Shown here: positions 48,140 through 60,402 of the stretch, piece by piece
Layout: each line of letters begins with the position of its first letter
Numbering within the stretch: the stretch's first letter is position 1
Source of the DNA: Posidonia oceanica
Lineage: Eukaryota > Streptophyta > Magnoliopsida > Alismatales > Posidoniaceae
Reading direction: 5' to 3'
Assembly: GCA_037176725.1 (NCBI GenBank)
Contig: JAZBRS010000054.1
Span: 14,092,001-14,156,000, forward strand
DNA length: 64,000 bases
Notes under the pieces: model-generated
The model's input: the letters and a program-made list of their open reading frames with translations, nothing else
The model's database searches: none
Told to the model about the DNA's origin: nothing
Program-made: the position numbers and the translations under genes

Positions 48140-48800
48140 AGAAGAGGAAGGTGGAAGGCTGTGCTGGGTTTTTGAAACAGAGAGGGAAGGAGAAGGAGGA
48201 GAAGTGAGGAAGGTGCGGGCTGGGGCTGGAGAAAAAAGGAAAGAAAAGGAGGAAGGAAGGAGGAGGCCCGTGCAGGTGGGCTGGGCTTTGCTGGGAAAAA
48301 AGAAAAAGAAAATGAAGAAGTGGGCCGGGCTGGGAATGAGTGGAAAAAGAAAATAGAAAAGAAAGAGAGAGAGAAATAAGGAAGGGAAGAAAAGAAAGAA
48401 AGGAGGAAAGAAGGAAAGAGAGAAAGAAAAAGGGAAAGAGTTGGTGGCTTGGGCTTTAGAGAAGGGTGGAAAAAGGAAAGGAAGGGAGGTGGATTGGGCT
48501 TTGGAGAAAAAGAAATGGGAAAATAGAAAAGAAAGAAAGAAAGAAAGAAGGAAAGAAAGGAGGAAGGGAAAAAGGAAATTAAAAATCAAATAAGATGGAA
48601 TAAAATAAAATAAAAAATAGGAATAAAATAGAAGGAAGGAAGGGGAAGAAGTGAGGAAATGGACTGGGCCCATTGGGCCCATGGAGAACAAAAAAAGAAG
48701 TGGGAAAGAGAGGAAAAGAAGGAGAAAGAGAGAGAGAGGATAAAGAGGAGAGAGAAAAGGATAATGTAGAGAGAGAAAAGGATAATCAGAAGAGAAAGAA
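48140..48800. repeat. Long polypurine (G/A) tract
   Basis: The plus strand is almost entirely G and A with runs such as GAAAGAAAGAAAGAAAGAAG. Pyrimidines are rare and clustered. Confidence 0.85.
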
Positions 48801-49253
48801 GGAGAAGGGCTTGGGCTTGTGCATGCATGGGAGTGTCCTGTGCTAACCTAGGGTTTAAATGCTGACCTAGGGTTTAAGAGATGCTATCCTAGAGCTTTTC
48901 TAGGATTTTAGGAGTGATTTACCTAGAGTTTTTCTAGGGTTTTGGTGAGTACAAACCTAGAGTTCTTCTAGGGTTTTCTAAGATTTAAAAAAGGATTTTG
49001 AAGCCACTAGAGAGAGAACCACCAAATGAGCATGTCAAAATGGGGTGTCTACAGTTTGATAGATTTTGTTTGCGGAAAAGAGAAAGAGGCAGTAACGATG
49101 AGGTGGATGAGAGACAGAGAGAAAGAGAGAGCAATTACAATTTCCATCCGTTTGTATTCTGGTTTTTTTTAAAGAATTGCAACTCCTACCAAATTCACAA
49201 TTTTTTAGTCAAAATTGTTGGTTGACTGAGGGAAATCGGGAACCAAACACTTA

Positions 49254-49896
49254 ATTTTGGAAGTGTTCCTGTCAATTCCCTCCCAATACCATAAACCAAA
49301 AACACCTTCGTAAAGTACCACAACTTGTAAAGAAGTTAATTTACAACATACCACTTTTATTGATAAAGTAGTTATAAAGGAGGAGGGAATTCAACATTTA
49401 TCATAAATAAAATCGGAGTAAAGGGACAAAAGAAGAATTAGATAGGAGGAAAAAATGACATGTATTGTAAATAAGATAGGAGGAGAATGACAAAAAAGAT
49501 TCAAGTTAACTTTGTGGGGAAAAAAATTAAAGTTGAAAAATCAACTAGCTTACTTTTAAACAAACTACAATTGTGGGAAACATTAATTTTGAAATATAAA
49601 ATTAAAATTTTGCCAAACTATTGAAATATGTTTCTTATAACCAAAATTGCAAAATTAGTCAACCTTTTTTGAGAAGAATTCGTGGTTGGCCACTAATGAC
49701 GTTTTCTTTCATAAGTTCGCCAACTGGATGTGAACCAAATTCCCACATAATGAGCTTTTTCTATTAATCATGTCTTAATTTTATGTACTTCAATTTGGAA
49801 ATTAACAAGAGAAGTCCTTAAAAGCATATGTTAGTTGTTAAAAGGAATGAAAGTGTAACAACTCTGGCTTAGGCTAGTCCAAGCTCTGATACCATT
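49254..49896. other. Non-genic AT-rich stretch
   Basis: No gene or clear element ends were seen. It lies between the MITE and the gypsy LTR remnants. Confidence 0.45.
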
Positions 49897-49978
49897 TGTA
49901 ACAACTTAGGTCCAATTAACCCATAATAACCTTAGACACAATAGCTAGGCTTAGAGTACTTAAGCTGAAGTTGATATG
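49883..49978 (-). mobile_element. Truncated gypsy-type 5' LTR end with primer-binding site
   Basis: On the minus strand an LTR end (CCTAAGTTGTTACA) finishes at 49897 and is followed by TGGTATCAGAGC (complement of 49883-49894), a tRNA-Met primer-binding site. The rest of the LTR is cut off by the gypsy element starting at 49979. Confidence 0.6.
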
Positions 49979-52525
49979 TGTAACACCCGGGAATTCATTT
50001 CCCTTGTAATTATACAGATTCAATGAATTTTTTTAACTGTAGACAGGTATTACTGGTACGCATGGCTTTTTCTATGTTTTGGTTGTGGGCACTTTGAGAT
50101 ATTTGTGGGACCGTTTTTTTCAGTTCAGCCAGTTGTGCTGTGTTGTGGCGTTGTGTTGGCGTGGTTTGGTCCCTTTCTTGCCCGAGTTGTGCAATTTTGG
50201 TTGGTACCTGTGCATGGTATTGTGCGTGGCTCTGCCTTGCACGATTGGTAGGGGGTGGTTGCAGCGTGCTTTGGGGAGTCGGTGCAGAGTGTTTGGTGGT
50301 GGTGGGGGGGGGGGGGGAACTGGTGGCTGCATGCGTGTTGAGTGGTTGATACACGTGTGCCCACTTTTCCCCGACCTGTGGTTATTTATTTGCATGCCAC
50401 GAAAATGTCCCCCTGCACTCCACCCATCTTTCCCTCCCTCCTTCTCTGCGCATGTCGGCGAAGCGTACGTCCTGAGCCTATCCCTTCCTCCTCCTCCTTC
50501 CTTCTTCTTCCACCTTCCTTGAGCATCTCTCCTCCTCCTTCACCCCTCTGTGTGTGCGAGAGAGAGAGAGTGTGGCAGAGGTGGTGAGGGCACGATCGTC
50601 GACCGACCTTTCCCCTGTGCCCGTGTGGAGGTGGAGAGCGCCGATCGTCTTCCCCGAGGTGTAGTGAGCACTGATCGTCGATCCCGAGGCCGCGAGGTGG
50701 TGGCCGGAGGTACCTTGGATCCTTGGTGGTGGTGGAGTCTTTGGAAATCATCCAAGAGGTGCACATCCCACAAATCCCATCTAAATTAGATAAAAAGCAT
50801 ATATTTGGATTGCTTGTGATGATTTGAGAATGATGGAAGTGATTTTATGATTTTTGGTTGATTATGTGATTTTTAATCGAAGTTATTTAGTTTTGGTTTA
50901 TACTATTCAATTAATGATTTTCTTGGGATTTTGAGAGTTATATGCTATGAAATGGTGTGATCTTGGTGTTGAATGATTCTTGTATCACTACGCTCATTTT
51001 GGTATATTGCATGTTGGATTTGGTTGGGTATGTTGGTGGTTTGCATTTTTGGGATTTTGGGTTTAAACTCTCAGTTGTTCTGCACTCGTCTGATTCAGTA
51101 TGCTGATTTCATTCGATGTGCCGAACCTGATCCTGAGTATGCTCCTGAGCCGTGGTCCGGTCGACCGACCCATTTCGGTTTGCCGATTAAGCTCTCAGTG
51201 TGACAAGACTCAGGTTCGGTTAACCAACCCATTTCGGCATGCCGCGACAGCGAGCTGATCCGGTCGATCGACCCATTTCGGTCTGCCGAACCTGAACCTG
51301 GAAGTGAGAACAGGTCCCTGGATCGGTCGACCGACCCATTTCGGTCTGCCGATCTAGACCTGAGTTTATTCCAGGGGTGTTTTTGGATGGGTTTTTAATT
51401 AGTATAATTAATGTTGATTTATGCATTGGTTTTGTGGATTATCTAGTGGCATGAAAATGATTTGAAAATGATTTTTGAGGAAAATGTGGATGTGTTTTCA
51501 AAGGAGTTTTGTCGTGGTTTGCTTGGGGCGAAACCTGGGGGTTGTGTTGTTAGGACCTAGGAATGTGATGACATTCCTGGAGTGTCGTGCACTCCACCTA
51601 GGCTGAGGTTTGGGGGTCGAGGTGCCGTTCGTACCTAGTAGTACCGTGGTAGCAGACACGGGAGGTATGATACTCCTGTGTAGCTGGGCGTAATACCCTG
51701 GTTGCTACGGGTACCGAGGCTCGCTTTTGGGTGCTAAGGAGCCTTGAGGGGTTCAAGCACTGAGTTTTTGTGCACCAATAGGGCATGCCCTGTGGTCTTG
51801 TCCAGATTGTGGATAGCTTGCCTTGGTGGGGTGAGTAGCTTTCCCAGGTGGGTATTGCTTTTGAGGCTCCTTCAGGTGGGAGGATGTCGGGACGAGCACG
51901 CTCCTCCACCGGGCGGGTGTCCGTGGCAGTGTAGTGTGCTTCGGCGACTGCTTGTGGGCCAGAGTTGGTTGCTTGGCACCGAGTAGCACGACTCATCGTG
52001 TTTTCTGCCCACAGGGCTTGTGGTTCTGAGGTTTCTGGCCTGTGTGGGCCTTGAGCTTTTCTGCCTTTGCGACGTTGTGGCATTTTGCTGAGTTTTGGCC
52101 AATGGGGGCCCGTGAATTGATAAATGAGTTTTGAAATAAATAGTGATTTCAATAGAATGGCTTTATGGCTCTGGAAAAGTGATTTAAATAGAATTATATG
52201 ATAAAATGGTTTTGGAATGATGATTTGGTCTGGTTTATTTCCGAATGATGGTTTTATTCTAGTTTTGTCATGGTTTTCCGTGGGGTATGTGCTGGGTGAC
52301 ATTTCTGGTCACTCACATGTTTTCTTTGTGGTTTTTAGGTGTAGGTGCAGGCGAGTAGCAGTTTGCATTTATAGTGCACATAGTCGGAGTCACGTAGCCG
52401 TCCACTGCAGGTTCCTGGCAGATATTTATTCTATTAGCCTGTAATAAATTATAAATGTAGCATCTGTTTATGTTTAAATTTATTTAGGCTAATGGATCTT
52501 CTGAGTAGCGACTCGAGTCGTTACA
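49979..52525 (+). repeat. 5' LTR of a Ty3/gypsy element, 2,547 bp
   Basis: It starts TGTAACACCCGGG and ends GTCGTTACA, followed by TTGGTACCAGAGCTC (52529-52543), a tRNA-Met-type primer-binding site. Four palindromic modules lie at 51155-51352. The length and the downstream domain order fit a Del/Tekay-type chromovirus, but the chromodomain is outside the window. Confidence 0.85.
51150..51355. repeat. Four CGGTCGACCG...TTTCGGTCTGCCGA modules in the gypsy LTR
   Basis: Modules near 51158, 51218, 51260 and 51323 each have CGGT(C/T)(G/A)(A/T)CCGACCCATTTCGG followed by (T/C)(T/A)TGCCG or TCTGCCGA. CGGTCGACCG is a perfect palindrome. Confidence 0.9.
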
Positions 52526-53770
52526 GATTGGTACCAGAGCTCAAGTTCACTAAGTTACACTAGCCTAGGAGTATTCGGTCTAGTGACTCTATAGGAATGC
52601 ATGTCATGATCGTATCTGCACTTGTCGGTTCACCATGATTTCTGTTTGTCTCCTTGATTGTGGTGCAGGTATTCTGTTCTTTCCTGCCACAGAATGTCTC
52701 ACCGTGGCTGTGGTAAGGGCAAGGCCCTTGCTGATGAGTCCAGTTCTCGGGAGGAGAGCGGATGGTAGGGAATGCGGGCCGAGTTGCAGAACTTGGTGCA
52801 CGGAATCTCACATGTGTTTGGCAAGTGTGGCTCCAGTGGGTCGTCAGGAGATCCGTGGCTGAATTAGTTGAGCAAACTACGTGCACCAACGTTCATGGGC
52901 AAGGGTGGGCTTGAGGAGAGTGAGGCGTGGATACAGAGGATTGTCAAGATGTTGGAGAGCATGGCATGCTTGACAGAGCACTGGGTGCGGTTGGCTACCT
53001 ATCTGCTGAAGGGTGATGCGGACCAGTGGTGGAAGTCTATGCAGCGGCTGAAGTTCCCGGAATCGGTAACAGTTGAGGTCAAGTGGAAGGATTTTGAAGC
53101 GGCCTTCTACGAGAAATATTTTCCCGATCATGTATGGGATAGGTTTGATCGAGAATTCCGGAGTTTGCAGCAGGGTAATATGACTATGGTCGAGAATGAA
53201 GCTGCAATTGCTCGTCTAGAGCGTTTCGCCCAGGTCTTCGACTCTGAGGAGCAGCAGGTGAAGAGGTTCTTGGAGGGTCTTTAGCCCGGGTTGAAGCTGA
53301 AGGTGATGGCTTGCCGGTGCCAGACTGTGGCTGAGATGGTTGAGATGGCTTCTCGCTTCGAGGACGAGTACAAGCAGTTTATGGAAGGTCGTCCTAAGGG
53401 GAAGTCCAAGACATCCTTTGCTTCTCGGTTCTCCTTCTCTGGTATGTCAAGTTCTAGTGGCATGGGTAGCGCTGGAAAGAGAAGGAAGGACAGGTCTGGT
53501 GGTGTTTCTGGTGCCCGGCACAGTTTTGCTGGAGGCAGTGGCACTGGTCCTAGCCAGACTGGTTTCAATGGGTTGAGAGGTATTCAGTGCTTCTAGTGTG
53601 GCCAGGTGGGTCACTTTGCTGCGAACTGCCCTCAATCGCAGCAAGCGTTGAGTCAGAGACAACTGGTGTGCTACAATTGTGGGAGACCAGGGCACGTTCA
53701 GAGGTCTTGTCTGGACCCTCCCAGGAGAGCGGGGAGTGCACCACAGCAGCAGTCGACCAGGGGGTGAGTC
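52526..53770 (+). pseudogene. gypsy gag: capsid domain and two zinc knuckles (broken)
   Basis: The retrotransposon gag domain is clear at 52880-53280 (AWIQRIVKMLESM, LKGDADQWWKSM, FYEKYFPDHVWDRFDREF). It continues after a TAG at 53282-53284 (PGLKLKVMACRC), then an Arg/Lys/Ser-rich linker. Two CCHC knuckles follow: CF*CGQVGHFAANC (53588-53629, stop in place of one codon) and CYNCGRPGHVQRSC (53669-53710). Gag packages the element RNA; the stops prevent that here. Confidence 0.9.
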
Positions 53771-53900
53771 TTCACTATCACTGCTCCTGACTCAGGACCT
53801 TCTAGTGATGTAGTAGAGGGTTAGAACCAGTAGATTTTTGGGTTGTGTAACCTTCTATGTATTTTGTTGTAATTTCCCTGTATTCTGAACTTTTGTTTAA

Positions 53901-54298
53901 TTGGAGATATTGCTGGTTTGTGCTTGGCCATTAGGTTCTTTTCATGTGGCAGGCCAGATGGCCATGGTTTTTTTTGACTCAGGGAGCACTTTCTCCTATG
54001 TCTTTGAGTCTTTTGCGATGGAATTGGAGGATAGACCAACTAAGCTGGCCTTTCACCTGAATGTGGTAACACTGCTGGGGGAGCACAGTTTGGCTTGGAG
54101 GTATTTGCGGTTTGTCAACCTGGAGCTGAATGGCCGAGAGTTCAATGCCAGTCTCATCATCATGGACATGCAAGAGTATCACGTGATTTTGGGCATGGAC
54201 TGGTTGGGTCAGCAGTCTGCTTTGATCGATTGTGCTCGGAGGAGGGTATACTTTGGAGCTGCTGGTGTTGATTCCTTCTTTGTGCATGGTGTGTGCTA
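53901..54298 (+). pseudogene. gypsy aspartic protease domain
   Basis: An open 132-codon frame has the FDSGSTFSYV active-site motif (D-S-G intact), later NASLIIMDMQEYHVILGMDW (the conserved I-L-G-M-D-W strand), and ends at a stop in VHGVC. It matches the RVP_2 family. It is part of the polyprotein between gag and reverse transcriptase and is not translatable as a full pol because of stops on both sides. Confidence 0.9.
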
Positions 54299-54784
54299 GG
54301 GTGAGCCTAAGTTTGTCATTTCAGCAATGAAGGCTTACAATTCATTGGCCAAGGGTTGTGTGGGGTACCTGGCTAGTGGAGTTACCTCCACCTCTCCGGA
54401 GTTGGGTGTTCACAACATTTCTATAGTGTTTGAAAATCCTGACGTTTTTCCTGATGACTTGCTTGGTATGCCACCTCACAGGGAGGTATAGTTCTCTATT
54501 GAACTAGTCCCGGGGTTTGGTGCGGTTTCGAAGCCTCCTTACCACATGGCACCAACAGAGTTGAGAGAGCTCAAGGCTCAGCTGTAGAAGTTGTTGGACA
54601 AGGGTTTTATCAGGCCGAGTGTATCTTCGTGGGGAGCGTCTGTCTTGTTCGTTCGCAAGAAGGACGGTTCACTCCGATTGTGTATAGATAATCAAATGCT
54701 GAACCAGATCACTGTGATGAACAAGTACCCCTTGCCTCGCGTTGATGACCTGTTCGATCAGTTGCAGTCTGCCTCGATGTTCTC

Positions 54785-56292
54785 TGTAGATATCCCATTT
54801 TCGCATTTCCTAGAGTTCACAGAGGAACTTCTGAGGCACCCAGATCACATAACTAAGGCTGAATAACATATTTTTCCGGAGTTTTCATGATTTGCTTAAA
54901 AATAAGGCTTGATTTTACTTAGCTCAAGGTTGTTGGCTGTGGCATAGCTAACGTACTCAGACTCGTGGCAGGTCCGAGTACCTTGAGCACACTTTATCCC
55001 ACTCAAATCAGTGGCAGATTTGAGTTAAAGAAGATGTTTTTATGATTTCATGAGATCTCTGAATTTTTTTGGGCTTTTATTAAGTTTTCTGGATCTAACT
55101 TAAAAGACAGGGTCAAAAATGCAAAAGACTTAGCTAGTTGCCTCCCAGAGTGGCGACACAGCCAGACGCCTTTTAGAGGGGCGACTGGACTGTGTAGGTG
55201 CCTGTGTGACAGGCCACTAGCACCATTTCCTCTCTCTCCAACTTAATATTAATATCCTGGACATTAATATAACATACGGGAATTTTATAAGCTATTATAA
55301 CACTTTTCCGTAAATTATTGATATTCATGTGATTTTCTAGCATTTAATATATGGTATAACACATATATCATAAATAAAATAATCAAAGAACAATCTAGAA
55401 AATCCTAGGTGGCTTTGAAACAAATATCTTGATTTTTAACATGTTTTAATGTGCTAATCAAATCCCTAAAAATCAGAACCCAATCGCTTAGAATCTCCTA
55501 AAAATCAGAAACAAATATTTTAGTTGCTGGAATAGTACTACAGCTAGGCGCCACTATATGCAGCGACTAGCTAATGTGGACTCTGATTGACCTGGTCACG
55601 TGGAGTTTCCCCGGCATTTTCCACGATCTTTTTGAGAGATATTTGTCCCAGTCGCTCACTTATGTGGCGACTAACCCTAAAAATCAGTATTCTTCTAGAA
55701 GCTTCTAGAAACACCTAGGGTTGAGCCACCCGTGTCCCACAGACCTATAAAATGCCTCCGTGAGTCAGTGCACGGGAGGAGGCAATTTTGAGGGAATTTT
55801 AGGGTTTAAGACGGCCAATTTTTAGGGTTTGGGATCCACATCTAAGAGAGAGAGATCATCTTCCAAGAGAGAAACCCTAGCCTCCATTATCGATCCCAGA
55901 GATCACCACGTCCCAACCTAGATTCCAGAGATCTCGAGCCTAGTCGGAGCTCCAACCGGGCTTCCACTTCCTTACTCCATTGCATACAGCACGAGGGTGA
56001 AGGGAGTATCTTCCTCCAATCTTTTCTATTACATTTCATTATTGTATTCCTTAACATAGGACTCATAGCATATGCATGCGGGGAACAACCCCCGGTTAGT
56101 ATTAGATTCACTTGTTCATATTATTCTTTATCTTTTCTTATTATCATTTACTACACATAAACTTATCTAGATCTCTTATTTTTATTTGTTTTGAAGGAAA
56201 AGGAAAATGCTCACGTGACACGAGGAAGCCATTCGATGACATCCTACCATCAATCCAATGAACTGAGTACCCACATCATCTACATCTCCCTA
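54785..56292 (+). repeat. 5' LTR (alignable part) of the gene-less element
   Basis: 1,508 bp aligning with 58786-60293, with few substitutions and three small indels that cancel in length. Beyond CATCTCCCTA the two copies no longer align, so the true 3' end of this LTR is uncertain; ACTACA at about 56521-56526 is one candidate. It contains GCGACTGG/AGTCGC modules (55150-55205, 55545-55580, 55650-55675). Confidence 0.82.
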
Positions 56293-58785
56293 ACGCCAAG
56301 GGCAGACTTCCGCAGTCACTCCTCAGGTAAGCCCCCTCATCTGGGAAGGGAGGTGCGAAGTTCCACTGAACCCGACTGAGGACAGCGGTTAATTCAATTA
56401 GAACTTGTAAATAAGACTTTTTCTTTCAGTAAATCTGTTTTCCTTTATTTGTCTTTATTTATCTCTAATGCTAAGTTAGATTATAATAAAATAAATAATA
56501 AAAATGATTGATGAGTGTGGACTACACCCAACAACTTAGAGCACTAAGCGGAGTTGCCAAAATATTACCTAAGGTTCCTAAGAAGAGACTGTGACACCCA
56601 AAGAAGGTCCAACCACTGGTTGTAACAACCTAAAGGCATCTTTAGATCCGTGGGAGTTACATACAATACACCCTTAATTAGCATGCCAAAGGCAAGAAAG
56701 GAATCAAAGACTAAAACCTAGCAAAGGAAAGAAAGTTGTGTCCCAAATAGAAAAGAAGCGGAACAACTAGGGTAACTTCAACCTTGTCCTATCTGCACAT
56801 ACACTTGCACAGGGAGGTAAGAGAAAGGCTAGCTCGGAGCGAAGGCTTACGGTACGAACCGCTTGCCAAATAACTTAGAAAGCATCCAGAAAAGATGGCA
56901 GCAAAAACTACCCAAACAGAGAGGAAAAAAGGCAACAAAGAAGCTGTCCAAGTGAGGAACAAATGAAAAGAGACAGTAAAAGAAACTGTCCAATTGAAAG
57001 AGGTCAGCAAAGAGCGAAAAGAAACATGGCAAAAGCTGTCTATGTGTCTAAAGCATAAATCCTGGAAAGACGCGTTAAGGACCAAAGAAAGGCAAGTGGA
57101 ATTCAAGACCTAAGCCAAAGTCGAGAGCTTACTGCACTTCAAACCTCCTCCACCTATCTCACTCACAGACAAGGGGCAGGGAACCCTAAAATTCAAGGAC
57201 TAAGTAAATAAAGGAGACAACAATCAAACTAAGGCTAGTATGAGATTCTAAGTTCTCAACAGACTAGGCATGTTAGAAGGGAAAGTTCTCTCACCCTAGA
57301 TAATACAAGGCAATATTGCAAAAGCTGTAAGTAGACGGTTGTGACTACACTCATCAATCCAAAAACTACCAAAAAAATCAGAAAATCCAAAAACTACCAA
57401 AAAATCAGAAAATCGCAAAATACAAAAAATAGAAAACCCAAAATACCAAAAATTCAGAAAGTCTAAAAATCCAAAAAAATTAGAAAACCAAAGAAAACTA
57501 AAAAAAGTGCCATCCACCCTACATACAAGTGAAAACTTAGTAAGTAGGAAAACTGGAATTAGTCTGGTCGGTGATGCAATAATCATTCATCTCGGATTTG
57601 GAGATAGCGTCCTACTCAAGCATGTCTCATGGCTTGGGTGCATTTTCTCAACAAAGACATTGCTTCTGCAATAATCTTTAAAGCGTCTACGGATGACTCG
57701 CATTCGGCGTCTACTGGGCTCCTATTTTCCATTTCTCCATTGAGGCCAAGACTAATTCCCTCCACCTAGTTCCCAAGTAGTATTGATTAAGGGGTTACTT
57801 TACTTTATACACAAGTATAACTTAGTCAATCTCCCTAGGAACTGGGAAAGGTTCACCTGTGATTACTAACATCTTTTGTTAAGTGCGCAGGTATACATTT
57901 CACCATCTGAAGAATGAGCTCACACCTAAGGGGCTCATATAGTGTGCAAAGGCACACCTACTTTGACTAAAAGGCAAACCCCAGTTTGGCAAAGGAAGGG
58001 TTCACTCCCTCACTCGGTTCTTTAATCATAGAACTCCTTTATTTGCCAAATCGAGCTGTGGAACGACAGTCCTTTCCCGAGAGTACTGGTCACACTCAAG
58101 GACGGAAAACACTTGACCACAACAAATTGCATTCATTCCTTTTGCATATGCCCATATGGTTTGGGACCAACCGTACCCCGCCGGCCTAACCTAGCATATG
58201 GACCATTCATTGCATCATATGTTGACTTGCATTTGCATTTGTTTGCTTGAATCATGCATCCATGCATTTTCTCATATCATTGGAAGTGGAGCATGGACGG
58301 AGCCAAATGACCTTCAAGAGTGTTAGAAACCTTTAGGACATGTGATTCTCCTAGAGCCAACCTAGTTCCTACCAATCCTTCTACCAATTCCAATTCGAGT
58401 AAAATCTCAAACAAGATGCCACAAGAGCACTCCTTTTCAATCGTGTAAGGGTCACACCCCACGATTTCCTCCTTACCCTCTGCCCTGTTGAAGTATAGCT
58501 CTACATGGTTGACAGGTCTTGACATCGGCTGCGACACACAGCACCGACTTGACCCCTCCATGCCTGAGTCTTCAATATGATGGCAATTAATCGAACCACT
58601 CGGCCGTTCAGCAATCTCCCGACACCGAGTCAGTTCACCCCTTCTTCCTTTTTTATTTAACTTTTTTCATCCCTAGTGGCAGATTGTTTGAGACGGAGCT
58701 CCCCTTTTCAGGAAATGCTCAATGGGACATTTGTTCTTACCTTGGACCCGATCTTGTTCCAAGATCAATTCCAAGGAGGGGCATC
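56293..58785. other. Non-coding interior of the LARD-like element
   Basis: No gag, pol or env domain was recognised on either strand. 57357-57512 is an A-rich tandem array of CCAAAAACTACCAAAAAATC-like words. The frames present are short and unlike known proteins. Confidence 0.7.
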
Positions 58786-60402
58786 TGTAGATATCCCATT
58801 TTCGCATTTCCCAGAGTTCATAGAGGATAGGAACTTCTGAGGCACCCAGATCACACAACTAAGGCTGAATAACATATTTTTCCGGAGTTTTCATGATTTG
58901 CTTAAAAACAAGGCTTGATTTTACTTAGCTCAAGGTTATTGGCTGTGGCATAGCTAACGTACTCAGACTCGTGGCAGGTCCGAGTACCTTGAGCACACTT
59001 TATCCCACTCAAATCAGTGGCAGATTTGAGTTAAAGAAGATGTTTTTATGATTTCATGAGATCTTTGAAGTTTTCCGGGTTTTTATCGAGTTGTCTGGAT
59101 CTAACTTAAAAGATAGGGTCAAAAATGCAAAAGACTTAGCTAGTTGACTCCTAGAGTGGCGACACAGCCAGACGCTTTTCAGAGGGGCGATTGGACTGTG
59201 TAGGCGCCTGTGTGACAGGCGACTAGCACCATTTCCTCTCTCTCCAGCTTAATATTAATATCCTGGACATTAATATAACATACGGGAATTTTATAAGCTA
59301 TTATAACACTTTTCCATAAATTATTGATATTCATGTGATTTTCTAGCATTTAATATATGGTATAACACATATATCATAAATAAAATAATCAAAGAACAAT
59401 CTAGAAAATCCTAGGTGGCTTCAAAACAAATATCTTGATTTTTAACATGTTTTAATGTGCTAATCAAATCCCTAAAAATCAGAACCCAATCGCTTAGAAT
59501 CTCCTAAAAATCAGAAACAAATATTTTAGTTGCTAGAATAATGCTACAGCTAGGCGCCATTATATGCGGCGACTAGCTGATGTGGACTCTGACCTGGTCA
59601 CGTGGAGTTTCCCCGGCATTTTCCACGATCTTTTCGGGAGATATTTGTTCCAGTCGCCCCCTTATGCGGCGACTAACCCTAAAAATCAGTGTTCTTCTAG
59701 AAGCTTCTAGAAACACCTAGGGTTGAGCCACTCGTGTCCCACAGACCTATAACAAGCCTCCGTGAGTCAGTGCACGGGAGGAGGCAATTTTGAGGGAATT
59801 TTAGGGTTTAAGACGACCAATTTTTAGGATTTGGGATCCACATCCAAGAGAGAGAGATCATCTTCCAAGAGAGAAACCCTAGCCTCCATTATCGATCCCA
59901 AAGATCACCACATCCCAACCTAGATTCCAGAGATCTCGAGCTTAGCCGGAGCTCCAACTGTGCCTCCACTTCCTTACTCCACTGCATACAGCATGAGGGT
60001 GAAGGGAGTATCTTCCTCCAATCTTTTCTATTACATTTCATTATTGCATTCCTTAACATAGGACCCATAGCATATGCATGCGGGAACAACCCCCGGTTAG
60101 TATTAGATTCACTTGTTCATATTATTCTTTATCTTTTCTTATTATCATTTACTACACATAAACTTATCTAGATCTCTTATTTTTATTTGTTTTGAAGGAA
60201 AAGGAAAACGCTCATGTGACACGAGGAAGCCATTGGACGACATCCTGCTGTCAATCCAATGAACCGAGTACCCACATCATCTACATCTCCCTAGGCGCCT
60301 TGTCCGCCCATTGATAAGTGGCGATCACAACAAAGTTAATAACATCGTGGAAGCATTGTTATCTTCATCTAAACACCCCCAAAATCCACATCCACATCCA
60401 CA
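58786..60402 (+). repeat. 3' LTR of the gene-less element
   Basis: It aligns with 54785-56292 over its first 1,508 bp, then continues about 110 bp to CATCCACA at 60402, next to the duplicated target word. Confidence 0.82.

Larger units (their letters stand above)
44255..49053 (-). mobile_element. Tat-like Ty3/gypsy solo LTR, 4,799 bp
   Basis: Read on the minus strand it begins TGTAGACACCCCATTTTGAC at 49053 and ends at 44255. A perfect GTTTG duplication (44250-44254 and 49054-49058) flanks it. It shares the GGTGCCTAACACCTTC block (complement at 44615-44632) with the 2.86-kb LTR but is a longer subtype. It contains a 40-bp satellite-like array, a zone rich in ATGCAAT words (45540-46560), a GC-rich zone (46640-47570) and a 650-bp purine tract (48140-48800). 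Long open frames in it are by-products of repeats and base composition. Confidence 0.92.
44161..49250. mobile_element. PIF/Harbinger-like MITE split by a 4.8-kb solo LTR
   Basis: The left end GGCTCTGTTTGGTTC follows TTA (44158-44160), and the right end GGGAACCAAACAC precedes TTA (49251-49253). Without the nested LTR and its duplication the element is about 286 bp. Confidence 0.7.
54785..60402 (+). mobile_element. Gene-less LTR retrotransposon (LARD-like), nested in gypsy reverse transcriptase
   Basis: Both LTRs begin TGTAGATATCCCATTTTCGC (54785 and 58786). A polypurine tract (AAGGAGGGGCA, 58773-58783) precedes the second. The word ATGTTCTC occurs on both sides (54777-54784 and 60404-60411), consistent with a target duplication of at least 5 bp. 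The interior (about 56300-58785) has no gag or pol. The start resembles TGTAGACACC of the Tat-like LTRs, so a non-autonomous Tat relative is likely. Excising it restores the reverse transcriptase frame from SASMFS into SKIDLR. Confidence 0.88.

Noticed and set aside
46649..48175. Long GC-rich open frames (up to about 200 codons) on both strands
   Set aside because: They lie inside the precisely bounded solo LTR, overlap in different phases and encode only Gly/Arg- or Pro/Ser-rich low-complexity sequence.
50079..52302. Several 70-230-codon frames on both strands
   Set aside because: All lie inside the gypsy 5' LTR, are mutually overlapping and have no domain.
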